From the NCBI GenBank assembly GCA_045546555.1, contig JAZQCY010000091.1:1-18196 (forward strand): a DNA stretch of 18,196 nt, read 5' to 3'. Source of the stretch: UMGS172 sp045546555 (lineage in GTDB: Bacteria > Bacillota > Clostridia > Oscillospirales > Acutalibacteraceae). This document shows, one piece after another, positions 8,373-14,697 of this stretch (its first letter is position 1; each line of letters starts with the position of its first letter). A program made the position numbers and the translations under genes. The notes under the pieces are model-generated. The model saw only the letters and a program-made list of their open reading frames with translations. It had not been told where the DNA came from and did no database searches.

Positions 8373-9596
8373 ATGACTTGTTATGACGAGCTCGTTGAAC
8401 GTGGGCTGATAGCTCAGGTCACCAACGAAGAAGAAATAAGAAAGATGGTCAACGCAGGTGAAGCAACCTTCTACATCGGCTTTGACCCCACAGCAGACAG
8501 CCTGCATGTCGGTCACTTTATGGCACTTTGCCTTATGAAGAGACTGCAGATGGCAGGCAACAAGCCTATCGCCCTTATCGGCGGCGGTACCGGCTACATC
8601 GGCGACCCCTCGGGCAGAACCGATATGAGAAGCATGATGACCCCCGAGATCATTCAGCACAACTGCGATTGCTTCAAGGAGCAGATGAGTAAGTTTATCG
8701 AGTTCGGCGAAGGCAAAGCACAGATGGTCAACAACGCCGATTGGTTGTTGAAGCTCAACTACATAGAGCTTCTCCGTGAGGTTGGCGCTTGCTTCTCGGT
8801 CAACAATATGCTCCGTGCCGAGTGCTACAAGCAGAGAATGGAAAAAGGTCTTTCTTTCCTTGAGTTCAACTATATGATAATGCAGTCTTACGACTTCTAT
8901 CATCTGTTCAAGGAATACGGCTGTAATATGCAGTTCGGCGGCGACGATCAGTGGTCCAATATGCTTGGCGGTACCGAGCTTATCAGAAAGAAGCTCGGTA
9001 AAGACGCCCACGCAATGACCATTACCTTGTTGCTCAATTCTGAGGGCAAGAAGATGGGCAAGACCGCTAACGGTGCCGTTTGGCTTGATGCCAACAAGAC
9101 CTCTCCCTATGATTTCTTCCAGTATTGGAGAAACGTTGACGATGCCGATGTTGTCAAGTGTATGAAGCTACTTACCTTCATTCCACTTGAGGAGATCTAT
9201 GAGTTTGAAAAATTAGAGGGCAGTGAGCTTAATGCCGTTAAGGAGCGTTTGGCATTTGAGCTGACCAAGATGATCCACGGTGAAGAAGAGGCCGAAAAGG
9301 CTTTGCAGACTGCACGTTCGTTGTTCGCAGGCGGTGCTAAGGCCGATATGCCCAACACTGCAGTTCCTTGTGATATGTTCCAGAACGGTGAGATCGGCAT
9401 TCTTGATGTAATGCTGCTTGCAGGCCTTATTCCTTCAAAGGGTGAGGGTCGACGTCTTATCCAGCAGGGTGGCGTTTCGGTCAATGATGAGAAGGTTACC
9501 GACCCTGCAAAACGCTTTACAAAAGCCGATTTTGAGGGTGACGGCATCATCATCAAAAAAGGTAAAAAGGTGTTCCATAAGATCACAACTTTATAA
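8373..9596 (+). CDS. tyrS: Tyrosyl-tRNA synthetase
   Basis: Class I aminoacyl-tRNA synthetase that charges tRNA-Tyr. The 407-aa protein has YIGFDPTADSLHVGHF (34-49) containing the HIGH-type motif HVGH (45-48), GGGTGYIGDPSGR (70-82), the tyrosine pocket around NYMIMQSYDF (166-175) and QFGGDDQWSNM (187-197), the KMSKS variant KMGKT (227-231), and a C-terminal S4 domain (about 340-405). It starts with ATG after CTGGAGGA (8358-8365). Its codons favour C-ending forms (aac, ttc, atc, aag) much more than recN and the upstream genes, which fits high expression. It has its own promoter and terminator. Confidence 0.97.
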   Translation: MTCYDELVERGLIAQVTNEEEIRKMVNAGEATFYIGFDPTADSLHVGHFMALCLMKRLQMAGNKPIALIGGGTGYIGDPSGRTDMRSMMTPEIIQHNCDCFKEQMSKFIEFGEGKAQMVNNADWLLKLNYIELLREVGACFSVNNMLRAECYKQRMEKGLSFLEFNYMIMQSYDFYHLFKEYGCNMQFGGDDQWSNMLGGTELIRKKLGKDAHAMTITLLLNSEGKKMGKTANGAVWLDANKTSPYDFFQYWRNVDDADVVKCMKLLTFIPLEEIYEFEKLEGSELNAVKERLAFELTKMIHGEEEAEKALQTARSLFAGGAKADMPNTAVPCDMFQNGEIGILDVMLLAGLIPSKGEGRRLIQQGGVSVNDEKVTDPAKRFTKADFEGDGIIIKKGKKVFHKITTL

Positions 9597-9609
9597 TTCA
9601 ATAAATCGA

Positions 9610-9646
9610 AATAACCCGTTACTGTTAAAGTAACGGGTTATTTTTT
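9610..9646 (+). terminator. Rho-independent terminator of tyrS
   Basis: 13-bp perfect stem: AATAACCCGTTAC (9610-9622) with GTAACGGGTTATT (9630-9642), loop TGTTAAA, and six T from 9641. The convergent gerQ-like gene stops at 9645 within the T-run, so the hairpin may also slow transcription from the other side. Confidence 0.93.
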
Positions 9647-10199
9647 ACACCTTTAAAAGCCTTCCGTATTCTTCGTCAAGCACTATTGTAACAAATCTCA
9701 AAGAGAATATGTCGCAAACAATAAGCGTCTGCGGCTCGATAACATCAATTATAATATAACTTGCGCCGACATCGTGAAGAACGCCCACACGCTGTTCAAC
9801 TGTATCACCGATGAAAAACTCACAACGTACCCAACGACCGATAAACTGCCTTAAATATGCCGGCAAAAAATCGGTGTTGGTCATGGTTTCAGGACGTAAG
9901 CTTATCGTGTTACCGCTTGGAGCAGTAGTCATCATATTATTCTGCGGCATTGGCATCATAGACGTATTGTTAATCATACTATTGCCGGTATTATGAGTGG
10001 TATTCATAGCGTTCATATTCATACCGCTATTATTCATACAACCGTGCGTGTGTCGGTAGTTGTTGTCCCAATTGACCGTGGTATCAGGATGATTTCGCAT
10101 ATACATACGCTGGTCGGGCGTCAGTTGCCTCGTAGCAGGCTGAAATCCGCCGTCTGATGCGTTTAAACTATTTGAACCGTTCATTCCCATATAATTCAT
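9645..10199 (-). CDS. GerQ-like spore coat protein with Met/Asn-rich N-terminal region
   Basis: 184-aa protein. The first 105 or so residues have low complexity, very rich in Met, Asn, Ser and Thr, with clusters such as SGMNMNAMN and PMPQNNMM. The C-terminal 75 residues (LPAYLRQFIGRWVRCEFF to IVLDEEYG) form a compact beta-rich domain that resembles the C-terminus of Bacillus GerQ: a start like E/P-x-YL/I-x-x-x-L/I-x-G, then a strand-rich section ending in I-x-D-P/E-x-T-L. In Bacillus, GerQ is a coat protein that is cross-linked and is needed for CwlJ to localise and act in germination. Here the gene follows cwlJ with a 15-bp gap and a good site (AGGAG, 10206-10210), which is the main support for the call. 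I cannot exclude an unrelated coat protein. Confidence 0.6.
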   Translation of the reverse strand: MNYMGMNGSNSLNASDGGFQPATRQLTPDQRMYMRNHPDTTVNWDNNYRHTHGCMNNSGMNMNAMNTTHNTGNSMINNTSMMPMPQNNMMTTAPSGNTISLRPETMTNTDFLPAYLRQFIGRWVRCEFFIGDTVEQRVGVLHDVGASYIIIDVIEPQTLIVCDIFSLRFVTIVLDEEYGRLLKV

Positions 10200-10214
10200 A
10201 AAGATTCTCCTAAA

Positions 10215-10658
10215 TTAAGTTTCCCAGTATTGGGAGGTTGGTCGATAAAAGCAATGTTGGTTGATCCTTGTGTGAAAAACTCCCGATCCATTTCTCGGGA
10301 AATATTGCTCACAGTTGGCGGAAAACGGATTAAAATACCATAAGCAGTCACCAACGGCGGGCAGGGAATTACCGGCCAGCGCCCAATCGGCAACCTGATA
10401 GTTTTCGGTTGTCGGTGACATGTTATAAATGTTCTGTGAATTGTACTGTCCGCCGATCTCGGTTCGGGCACAGTCAAACTGATATGGCTGAAAGATAACG
10501 TTTCTGATATCACCCTGACCGGTCCTCAAATACTCGCCACCTGCAACGTGCACTCGGTTCATAACCACCGTTGCAACGGCCTGCTGACCCGTTAAGCCTT
10601 CGCCGCCTGCTTCACACTGAATGATCCTTGCCAACAGCTCTCTTGCGTTAAATGGCAT
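10215..10658 (-). CDS. cwlJ: Spore cortex-lytic enzyme, CwlJ/SleB family (CwlJ type)
   Basis: 147-aa cell wall hydrolase of the Hydrolase_2 family, which breaks down spore cortex peptidoglycan during germination. It starts directly with the catalytic domain (RELLARIIQCEAGGEGLTGQ, with likely catalytic Glu16), followed by VATVVMNRV, PYQFDCA, and the C-terminal LWYFNP and HCFYRPT motifs. The lack of a signal peptide and of a peptidoglycan-binding domain, together with the short length, fits CwlJ (coat-located) and not SleB. The gene begins at ATG 10658 with AGGTG upstream. A CATAAGAT box in the upstream region resembles a sigma-E -10, but no good -35 is present. The gerQ-like gene follows in the same operon. 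Confidence 0.88.
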   Translation of the reverse strand: MPFNARELLARIIQCEAGGEGLTGQQAVATVVMNRVHVAGGEYLRTGQGDIRNVIFQPYQFDCARTEIGGQYNSQNIYNMSPTTENYQVADWALAGNSLPAVGDCLWYFNPFSANCEQYFPRNGSGVFHTRINQHCFYRPTSQYWET

Positions 10659-10720
10659 AATAACACCTACTGTTTATTTGTCCTATATATCTTATGTTGA
10701 TATTTGATTTTTGATAAACA

Positions 10721-10751
10721 TAAAAAAGGAGGGCTCATCATGAGTCCTCCT
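10721..10751 (-). terminator. Terminator of the 338-aa recombinase gene
   Basis: 11-bp stem with one mismatch: AGGAGGGCTCA (10727-10737) and TGAGTCCTCCT (10741-10751), with loop TCA. On the minus transcript the hairpin is followed by six U (10721-10727 region). The recombinase stop codon (10738-10740) is exactly the loop, so the terminator begins within the gene end. Confidence 0.85.
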
Positions 10752-11754
10752 GATCGTTTTTATTAGGTTTAGCAATGGTCGGTTTAACACCTGACAGCGG
10801 ATTTTTAGAAAATGCTTCTTCAACCTGACGGTTGGCAACATGGGTATATATTTGAGTTGTACCAAGATTCTCGTGTCCTAAAACATCCTTCAAAACACGG
10901 ATATCAACTCCGCCCATTTGATACATCAGGGTTGCCGCCGTGTGGCGCAGCTTGTGAGCCGAAAAGCCTTGACCGCCAAGGCCTGCTTTATCAAGAAATG
11001 TATATACGATATGCTGAACGGTTTTGTTGCTGATGCGCTTTTTGCGTCCGCTTAAAAACAAAGCATATTTATCCTTTTGCTCAACTCCATCGTGTGGGCG
11101 AACCTGCATATAAGCATTTACAGCCAACATACAAGCCTCATTCAGATAAATTATACGTTCTTTATTGCCTTTACCGGTGATTTTAAGCGAGCCATCCTCA
11201 CGAATGTCAGTATAATTTAAGGAACACAGTTCAGACAAACGCATTCCACAGTTCAAAAACAGCGTCAAAATGCAGAAATCACGCTCTTTATTGGGGCCGT
11301 CAACCGATTTTAAAAGATCAATACTTTGTTCCAAAGAAAGATGAACCGGCAAGGATTTTTTAAGCTTTGGAGTATCCAACTCAGCCGCAGGATTGACCTT
11401 TAAAAGGTGGATATTGTTGGTCAGATACTTGAAAAACACTCTCAAAGCCGATACCTTGCGAGCTCTTGCGGCAGCGCCGTTGGAACGCTCATTCTTACAA
11501 TATACTAAAAATGAGTACAGATCGGTCATGGTAACCGATTTTATAATATCTTCATCGATATCTTTAACATCAATATCGGAAAAATCAACTCCATCGGGAA
11601 CAAGACCACGCTGAAGCTTTAAATATTTGAAGAATAGGGTAAGGTCAAGGTAATACTGTTCGGCGGTTTTGGCAGATTTTCCTTTGATAGTCTCACTGTA
11701 AACCAAAAAATCACGTAAAATAGGCGCAGTTGAGTTTAATGTGTTGCGGTCCAA
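10738..11754 (-). CDS. Tyrosine recombinase (XerC/D-like, 338 aa)
   Basis: Tyrosine site-specific recombinase. An N-terminal SAM-like core-binding domain (about 10-115) precedes a full catalytic domain with every key residue: Arg172 (NCGMRLSEL), Lys195 (TGKGNKER), His267 and Arg270 (SAHKLRHTAATLM), His294 (LGHENLGTT) and nucleophile Tyr303 (TQIYTHV). It ends in a short charged tail (PNKNDQEDS). At 338 aa it is longer than typical XerC/XerD (295-305). The start is TTG 11754, with only a weak ribosome site (GGATGTG), so expression may be low or the start misjudged. A 28-bp palindrome lies 50 bp upstream. Its role could be chromosome dimer resolution, as in single-recombinase systems, or an unknown local rearrangement. 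Confidence 0.88.
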   Translation of the reverse strand: MDRNTLNSTAPILRDFLVYSETIKGKSAKTAEQYYLDLTLFFKYLKLQRGLVPDGVDFSDIDVKDIDEDIIKSVTMTDLYSFLVYCKNERSNGAAARARKVSALRVFFKYLTNNIHLLKVNPAAELDTPKLKKSLPVHLSLEQSIDLLKSVDGPNKERDFCILTLFLNCGMRLSELCSLNYTDIREDGSLKITGKGNKERIIYLNEACMLAVNAYMQVRPHDGVEQKDKYALFLSGRKKRISNKTVQHIVYTFLDKAGLGGQGFSAHKLRHTAATLMYQMGGVDIRVLKDVLGHENLGTTQIYTHVANRQVEEAFSKNPLSGVKPTIAKPNKNDQEDS

Positions 11755-11803
11755 AATATCACATCCAAGATTTAATTAAGATTTTCAAAAGAATAGTACA
11801 CCA

Positions 11804-11831
11804 CAATTATACAAAATATTTTGTATAATTG
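11804..11831. repeat. 28-bp perfect palindrome upstream of the recombinase
   Basis: The left half CAATTATACAAAAT (11804-11817) is followed directly by its exact reverse complement (11818-11831). The length and layout (11 + 6 + 11) equal those of a Xer dif site, but the sequence does not match known dif consensus. Read on the minus strand it also holds a TATAAT box (11806-11811) spaced 17 bp from TTGCAA (11829-11834), so it may equally be an operator on the recombinase promoter. Confidence 0.85.
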
Positions 11832-11871
11832 CAATTGACCGTTACACCAAAACAGAAGGCGAACATTTGTG

Positions 11872-11905
11872 CAATTATACAAAACGATACTATAATTATA
11901 CAAAA
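11872..11905. repeat. Two direct copies of the palindrome half-site, 21 bp apart
   Basis: CAATTATACAAAA (11872-11884) and TAATTATACAAAA (11893-11905). The 21-bp period is two helical turns, which fits protein binding on one DNA face. Confidence 0.7.
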
Positions 11906-11992
11906 TTCAGATATAACAAGCTAAAAGGTAGCATAAGGATGTAGCTTGGATTAAATATCATCTATACAAAAAGTTATCGGTTATTATAAAGA

Positions 11993-12024
11993 ATTAAACC
12001 GCAGTAAAGAGTCTGCGGTTTAAT
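11993..12024. repeat. 12-bp perfect hairpin
   Basis: ATTAAACCGCAG (11993-12004) pairs with CTGCGGTTTAAT (12013-12024), loop TAAAGAGT. There is no strong T-run on either side, so terminator function is uncertain. Confidence 0.5.
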
Positions 12025-12039
12025 GAATATAAGATAAAG

Positions 12040-12240
12040 CTATAATATACCAATATAAATAAGTGTTAAAAGCCAAAATTCAACAGAAATGAGTATTGCG
12101 GTAATAAAGCACGAAAAACGCCATCGAATAGCGTGATTCAAAATGATGTCAGCATTGTCCGAAAAAAACTGAGAGGCTACAAAGGCAAATTGTTTTTCAG
12201 AAAATTTTGAAAAAACTGTGAGCTGCAGTTCATCAGACGA
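12040..12240 (-). pseudogene. Gene-like remnant or short ORF with C-terminal membrane helix
   Basis: An open frame of 66 codons runs from after TAA (12241-12243) to TAG (12040-12042). It has no ATG; the only in-frame start of a usual type is an internal TTG. The translation looks protein-like: FSKFSEKQFAFVASQFF followed later by a hydrophobic stretch FITAILISVEFWLLTLIYIG at the C-terminus, a likely membrane helix. The composition is less AT-rich than the flanks. I do not recognise the family. It may be the decayed end of a lost gene, and chance is possible. Confidence 0.3.
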
Positions 12241-12484
12241 TTACATAATGTAATAAAATATAAAGGTGTTAAATTCAGAAATTAAAGAAAGAACATTTTA
12301 AATTATAATTTCAAATGTGTTAAGAAGAAAATTGTTTAAGAACAATTATAGAATAATAGGATATAACTAAAATTAAGCACAATTATATACTATACCGACC
12401 GCACGCAAAAGAGATAGAACCAATTTGGATATAACATCCTAAAACCGGCCTTTCAACACCTAAACTGCCTAAAACGCCTCCCCT

Positions 12485-12516
12485 TAATTATACAAAACAT
12501 TCATTTTGTATAATTA
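12485..12516. repeat. Inverted pair of the palindrome half-site
   Basis: TAATTATACAAAA (12485-12497) and TTTTGTATAATTA (12504-12516) with a 6-bp spacer, CATTCA. It is the same element as 11804-11831 but with the centre widened, about 190 bp downstream of the xerD stop. Confidence 0.75.
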
Positions 12517-12695
12517 TTAGTAAAATTTTCTTAGCCGATTGATATTGATATATTTGTCTTCCCTATGGGGTTATTGTTATATTTTAAATACTACTATACG
12601 GCAAATAATATAAGTATCATACTAATATATAATATTCAAAAAAATATATAATCTCCAATATAACCCTATCAAAACAATTTTCTTATTTAACAAGA

Positions 12696-12727
12696 ATCAC
12701 CCGAAGGTCATCTTGCCATCGGGTGAT
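12696..12727 (-). terminator. Hairpin at the xerD 3' end
   Basis: ATCACCCGA (12696-12704) pairs with TCGGGTGAT (12719-12727), overlapping the xerD stop. The minus side lacks a clean U-tract (UCUUGUUAAAU); the plus side has ATATTTTTT. It is a weak terminator or an RNA-end protecting hairpin. Confidence 0.5.
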
Positions 12728-13595
12728 ATTTTTTATAGCTCTGCGCATATCTGTTTCTCATCAACTGTGCGTAAACTTGAGTCGAAGATAAATCAGAATG
12801 ACCTAATATCTCCTGGATATCTTTAAGCGGTGCGCCGTTTTCTAACAAATGAGCCGCAAACGAATGTCTGATAGTATGAGGAGTTATATCTTTATTTATA
12901 TTTGCCTTTTCAGCATAATACTTGATGATCTTCCAAAGGCCCTGTCTTGTCATAGGCTGACCGTTCATATTAGTAAACAACTCGGTGGTATTCTTATCAA
13001 TAACCACCACTTCCCTAACGTTGTTACAATAGTTAGTCAGGGCTTTGATGGCCTCGGGATACATCGGAACTACACGTTCGGTTTTACCGGTTCTTAAATG
13101 GAGGATACCTATCTGAAGGTTAAGATCACTAACCTCGATACTGATAAGCTCGGAAACCTTGATTCCGGTAGCATAAAGCAGCTCAAGCATGGCCTTATCA
13201 CGGCAGCCTTTAAGGTCGTTAACATCAGGCTGTGATAAAAGAATTGATATTTCTTTAGAGGTTAAAATTTCGGGCAGTTTCTTCTCCTGCTTGACCTGTT
13301 TAACACCGATAACAGGCGATTCATTGCAAAGTCCCTGAGACATCAAAAACGAGAAATAACAACGCAACGAGGCCAACACACGTGTAGTTGTTGCATTGGA
13401 CTTGCCCGCCTTTTGAAGTGAGGCTATGTAATCGGAAATATGGGCCTGTTTGACCGATGAAACCGAGCGTAATTTAAGATTATCACAATAGAAGGCAAAC
13501 TGATTTACGTCACGAAGATAAGACTCCAGCGTGTTACTGGAGCTCTTTTTCGTTTCCTTCAGATAAATCTCAAATTCCTTGATATAAGCCTTCAT
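12708..13595 (-). CDS. xerD: Tyrosine recombinase XerD-like, with Lys at the first catalytic Arg position
   Basis: 295-aa tyrosine recombinase of typical XerD length, expected to act at dif with a XerC partner in chromosome dimer resolution. It has an N-terminal core-binding domain (about 1-100) and a catalytic domain with Lys171, His240 and Arg243 (TPHTIRHSFAAHLL), His266 (LGHSDLSS) and nucleophile Tyr275 (TQVYAQL). The first catalytic Arg, normally in ATGxRVSEL, is Lys146 here (ATGIKVSEL, codon AAG). The beta-hairpin that carries the catalytic Lys is also short (TGKTER in place of GKGxKER). The rest of the fold looks intact. It lies 24 bp downstream of spoIIM in the same direction, as in other Firmicutes where spoIIM and xerD are close. 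The ribosome site is weak (GAGAAG). Confidence 0.85.
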   Translation of the reverse strand: MKAYIKEFEIYLKETKKSSSNTLESYLRDVNQFAFYCDNLKLRSVSSVKQAHISDYIASLQKAGKSNATTTRVLASLRCYFSFLMSQGLCNESPVIGVKQVKQEKKLPEILTSKEISILLSQPDVNDLKGCRDKAMLELLYATGIKVSELISIEVSDLNLQIGILHLRTGKTERVVPMYPEAIKALTNYCNNVREVVVIDKNTTELFTNMNGQPMTRQGLWKIIKYYAEKANINKDITPHTIRHSFAAHLLENGAPLKDIQEILGHSDLSSTQVYAQLMRNRYAQSYKKYHPMAR

Positions 13596-13619
13596 TTTTA
13601 ACTTCTCATTTCTATTTAT

Positions 13620-14267
13620 TTACATAAGGTTAAAGTATTTTGAAAAACAAACCGTAAAAACGGCATCCGCAAACGATGAAACTGCCACCGTACAAACGCA
13701 GATAAGACATTTTTTTAAAAGCGACAATGCAACGGTCTTTAAAAGCTGAACGTTCTGAACCGAGCCTTTGAACACGCTAAAAAAGTTGACCGATAGCTCC
13801 ATCGCCTTGCTTGAATAATAAACAAGTACAAAATCCAAAACAACCGACGACGGTAAAAGTATCAGATCGGCAAACGCTATCCCCTCTAATGAGCAATCAC
13901 GGTACAAAAAACCTGACAACATACACGTGCCAAAGCCTCTGAACAACATTACTGCAGGAAAAATCGGGATACCGCTTACACCAAACGCTGAAACAGTCAA
14001 CACCAAGAGATATAAAAAAGCCGTTAAAAAGCTTTTAAAAAATATCTGCCAAAGGCCAGAATTGGTTCTTGCTTCAATAAAAGAACGGAACCAATTATAC
14101 AAAATATCGGATTCTTCAGGGTTGGTACCCTTAACAGATAATGCTCCAAAAAGCATTCCGACAACAAGGCAACATAACAAAATAAGAAAATACTTGTTAT
14201 TGCCTATTACATCAAACAAGCGCCTTATGCTGTGCTTTTCGGTTTCTTGCACTTTTATTATCTGCAT
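13620..14267 (-). CDS. spoIIM: Stage II sporulation protein M
   Basis: 215-aa membrane protein. SpoIIM forms, with SpoIID and SpoIIP, the peptidoglycan-degrading machine that drives engulfment of the forespore. A short cytoplasmic N-terminus (1-28) is followed by about five hydrophobic segments: YFLILLCCLVVGMLFGAL (27-44), FLTAFLYLLVLTVSAFGVSG (80-99), a Gly/Pro-rich segment around 100-117 (GIPIFPAVMLFRGFGTCM), about 130-150 (IAFADLILLPSSVVLDFVLV), and a C-terminal one at about 183-205. The FRGFGxG-like loop and order are typical of the family. The start ATG is preceded by GGGGAGCC. The gene leads into xerD, a known Firmicutes neighbour. Confidence 0.8.
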   Translation of the reverse strand: MQIIKVQETEKHSIRRLFDVIGNNKYFLILLCCLVVGMLFGALSVKGTNPEESDILYNWFRSFIEARTNSGLWQIFFKSFLTAFLYLLVLTVSAFGVSGIPIFPAVMLFRGFGTCMLSGFLYRDCSLEGIAFADLILLPSSVVLDFVLVYYSSKAMELSVNFFSVFKGSVQNVQLLKTVALSLLKKCLICVCTVAVSSFADAVFTVCFSKYFNLM

Positions 14268-14426
14268 ATTATTTGGCTCCCCTCACAAGATTAGTAATAA
14301 ATATGAGACAAGCCGTTGAAAAATTACAAAAAATTAAAAGCACAATATATAGACGATTTTCAGTCGCAAAACACAAAATCGGATATCATAAGCAATATTA
14401 TGTAACCTTATAATAAAAAAACGCCC

Positions 14427-14503
14427 CTATATTTTGCGGTGAAATATAGCGCTGAAATGGCTCGCTTAAAATAAAAAAACACGACCAAATCAAGCGCTAT
14501 ATT
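14427..14503. repeat. Two mutually exclusive inverted repeats
   Basis: CTATATTT (14427-14434) can pair with AAATATAG (14442-14449). The overlapping AATATAGCGCT (14443-14453) can instead pair with AGCGCTATATT (14493-14503). Both cannot form at once. On the minus strand, the leader side of spoIIM, the first hairpin is followed by GGGGCG and seven T. Confidence 0.6.
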
Positions 14504-14524
14504 ATTTATACACCAAAAAATACA

Positions 14525-14618
14525 TTATGTCAACAACTATTTTTCATATTTTAAGTATATTATGTAAACTATTTATGTAAACCACTACAAATTGTGCTTA
14601 TACATCATTATGTAAACC
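14525..14618. repeat. Cluster of dif-arm-like motifs TTATGTAAAC
   Basis: TTATGTCAACA (14525-14535), TTATGTAAACT (14560-14570), TTATGTAAACC (14573-14583) and TTATGTAAACC (14608-14618), spaced 35, 13 and 35 bp; a weaker copy is TTATGTAACCT at 14398-14408. The copy at 14560 sits in TATATTATGTAAACT, identical to the XerD half and centre of the known B. subtilis dif site. The XerC arm side (14543-14553) matches poorly. Confidence 0.65.
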
Positions 14619-14657
14619 TAACTATCTACAATTTAAGTGTTTATTTTTTTGAAAAAG

Positions 14658-14668
14658 TATGTTACAAT
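14658..14668 (+). promoter_or_regulatory. Extended -10 promoter of the SDR gene
   Basis: TGT-TACAAT (14660-14668) is an extended -10. No good -35 stands at 17 bp. GAGG (14685-14688) is the ribosome site for ATG 14698. Confidence 0.45.
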
Positions 14669-14697
14669 GTAAAATAATGAAAGTGAGGTTGGTATAT

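Larger units (their letters stand above)
11755..12707. other. Very AT-rich intergenic region with repeats, no clear gene
   Basis: About 950 bp between two tyrosine recombinase genes that read the same way. It holds a 28-bp palindrome, copies of AATTATACAAAA in both orientations, a 12-bp hairpin (11993-12024), an odd palindrome ATTACATAATGTAAT (12240-12254), three CCTAAAC-type repeats (12438-12478), and one gene-like open frame (12040-12240, minus). Nothing resembling an RNA gene was recognised. Confidence 0.75.
14268..14640. other. Repeat-rich AT-rich intergenic region between spoIIM and fabG
   Basis: Divergent intergenic region without a gene. It holds nested inverted repeats (14427-14503) and five dif-arm-like TTATGTAAAC motifs (14398-14618). 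Confidence 0.7.

Noticed and set aside
8196..9011. 271-aa open frame antisense to the recN end and tyrS
   Set aside because: Fully opposite two well supported genes; no family motif; a consequence of the GC-rich third positions of tyrS.
11755..12707. Integrated phage or genomic island between the recombinases
   Set aside because: No phage, transfer or transposase gene and no flanking direct repeats of useful length; both recombinases resemble housekeeping Xer proteins.
14659..14697. Earlier start of the SDR gene (14659)
   Set aside because: It falls within the extended -10 promoter; ATG 14698 gives the canonical FabG N-terminus and has GAGG.
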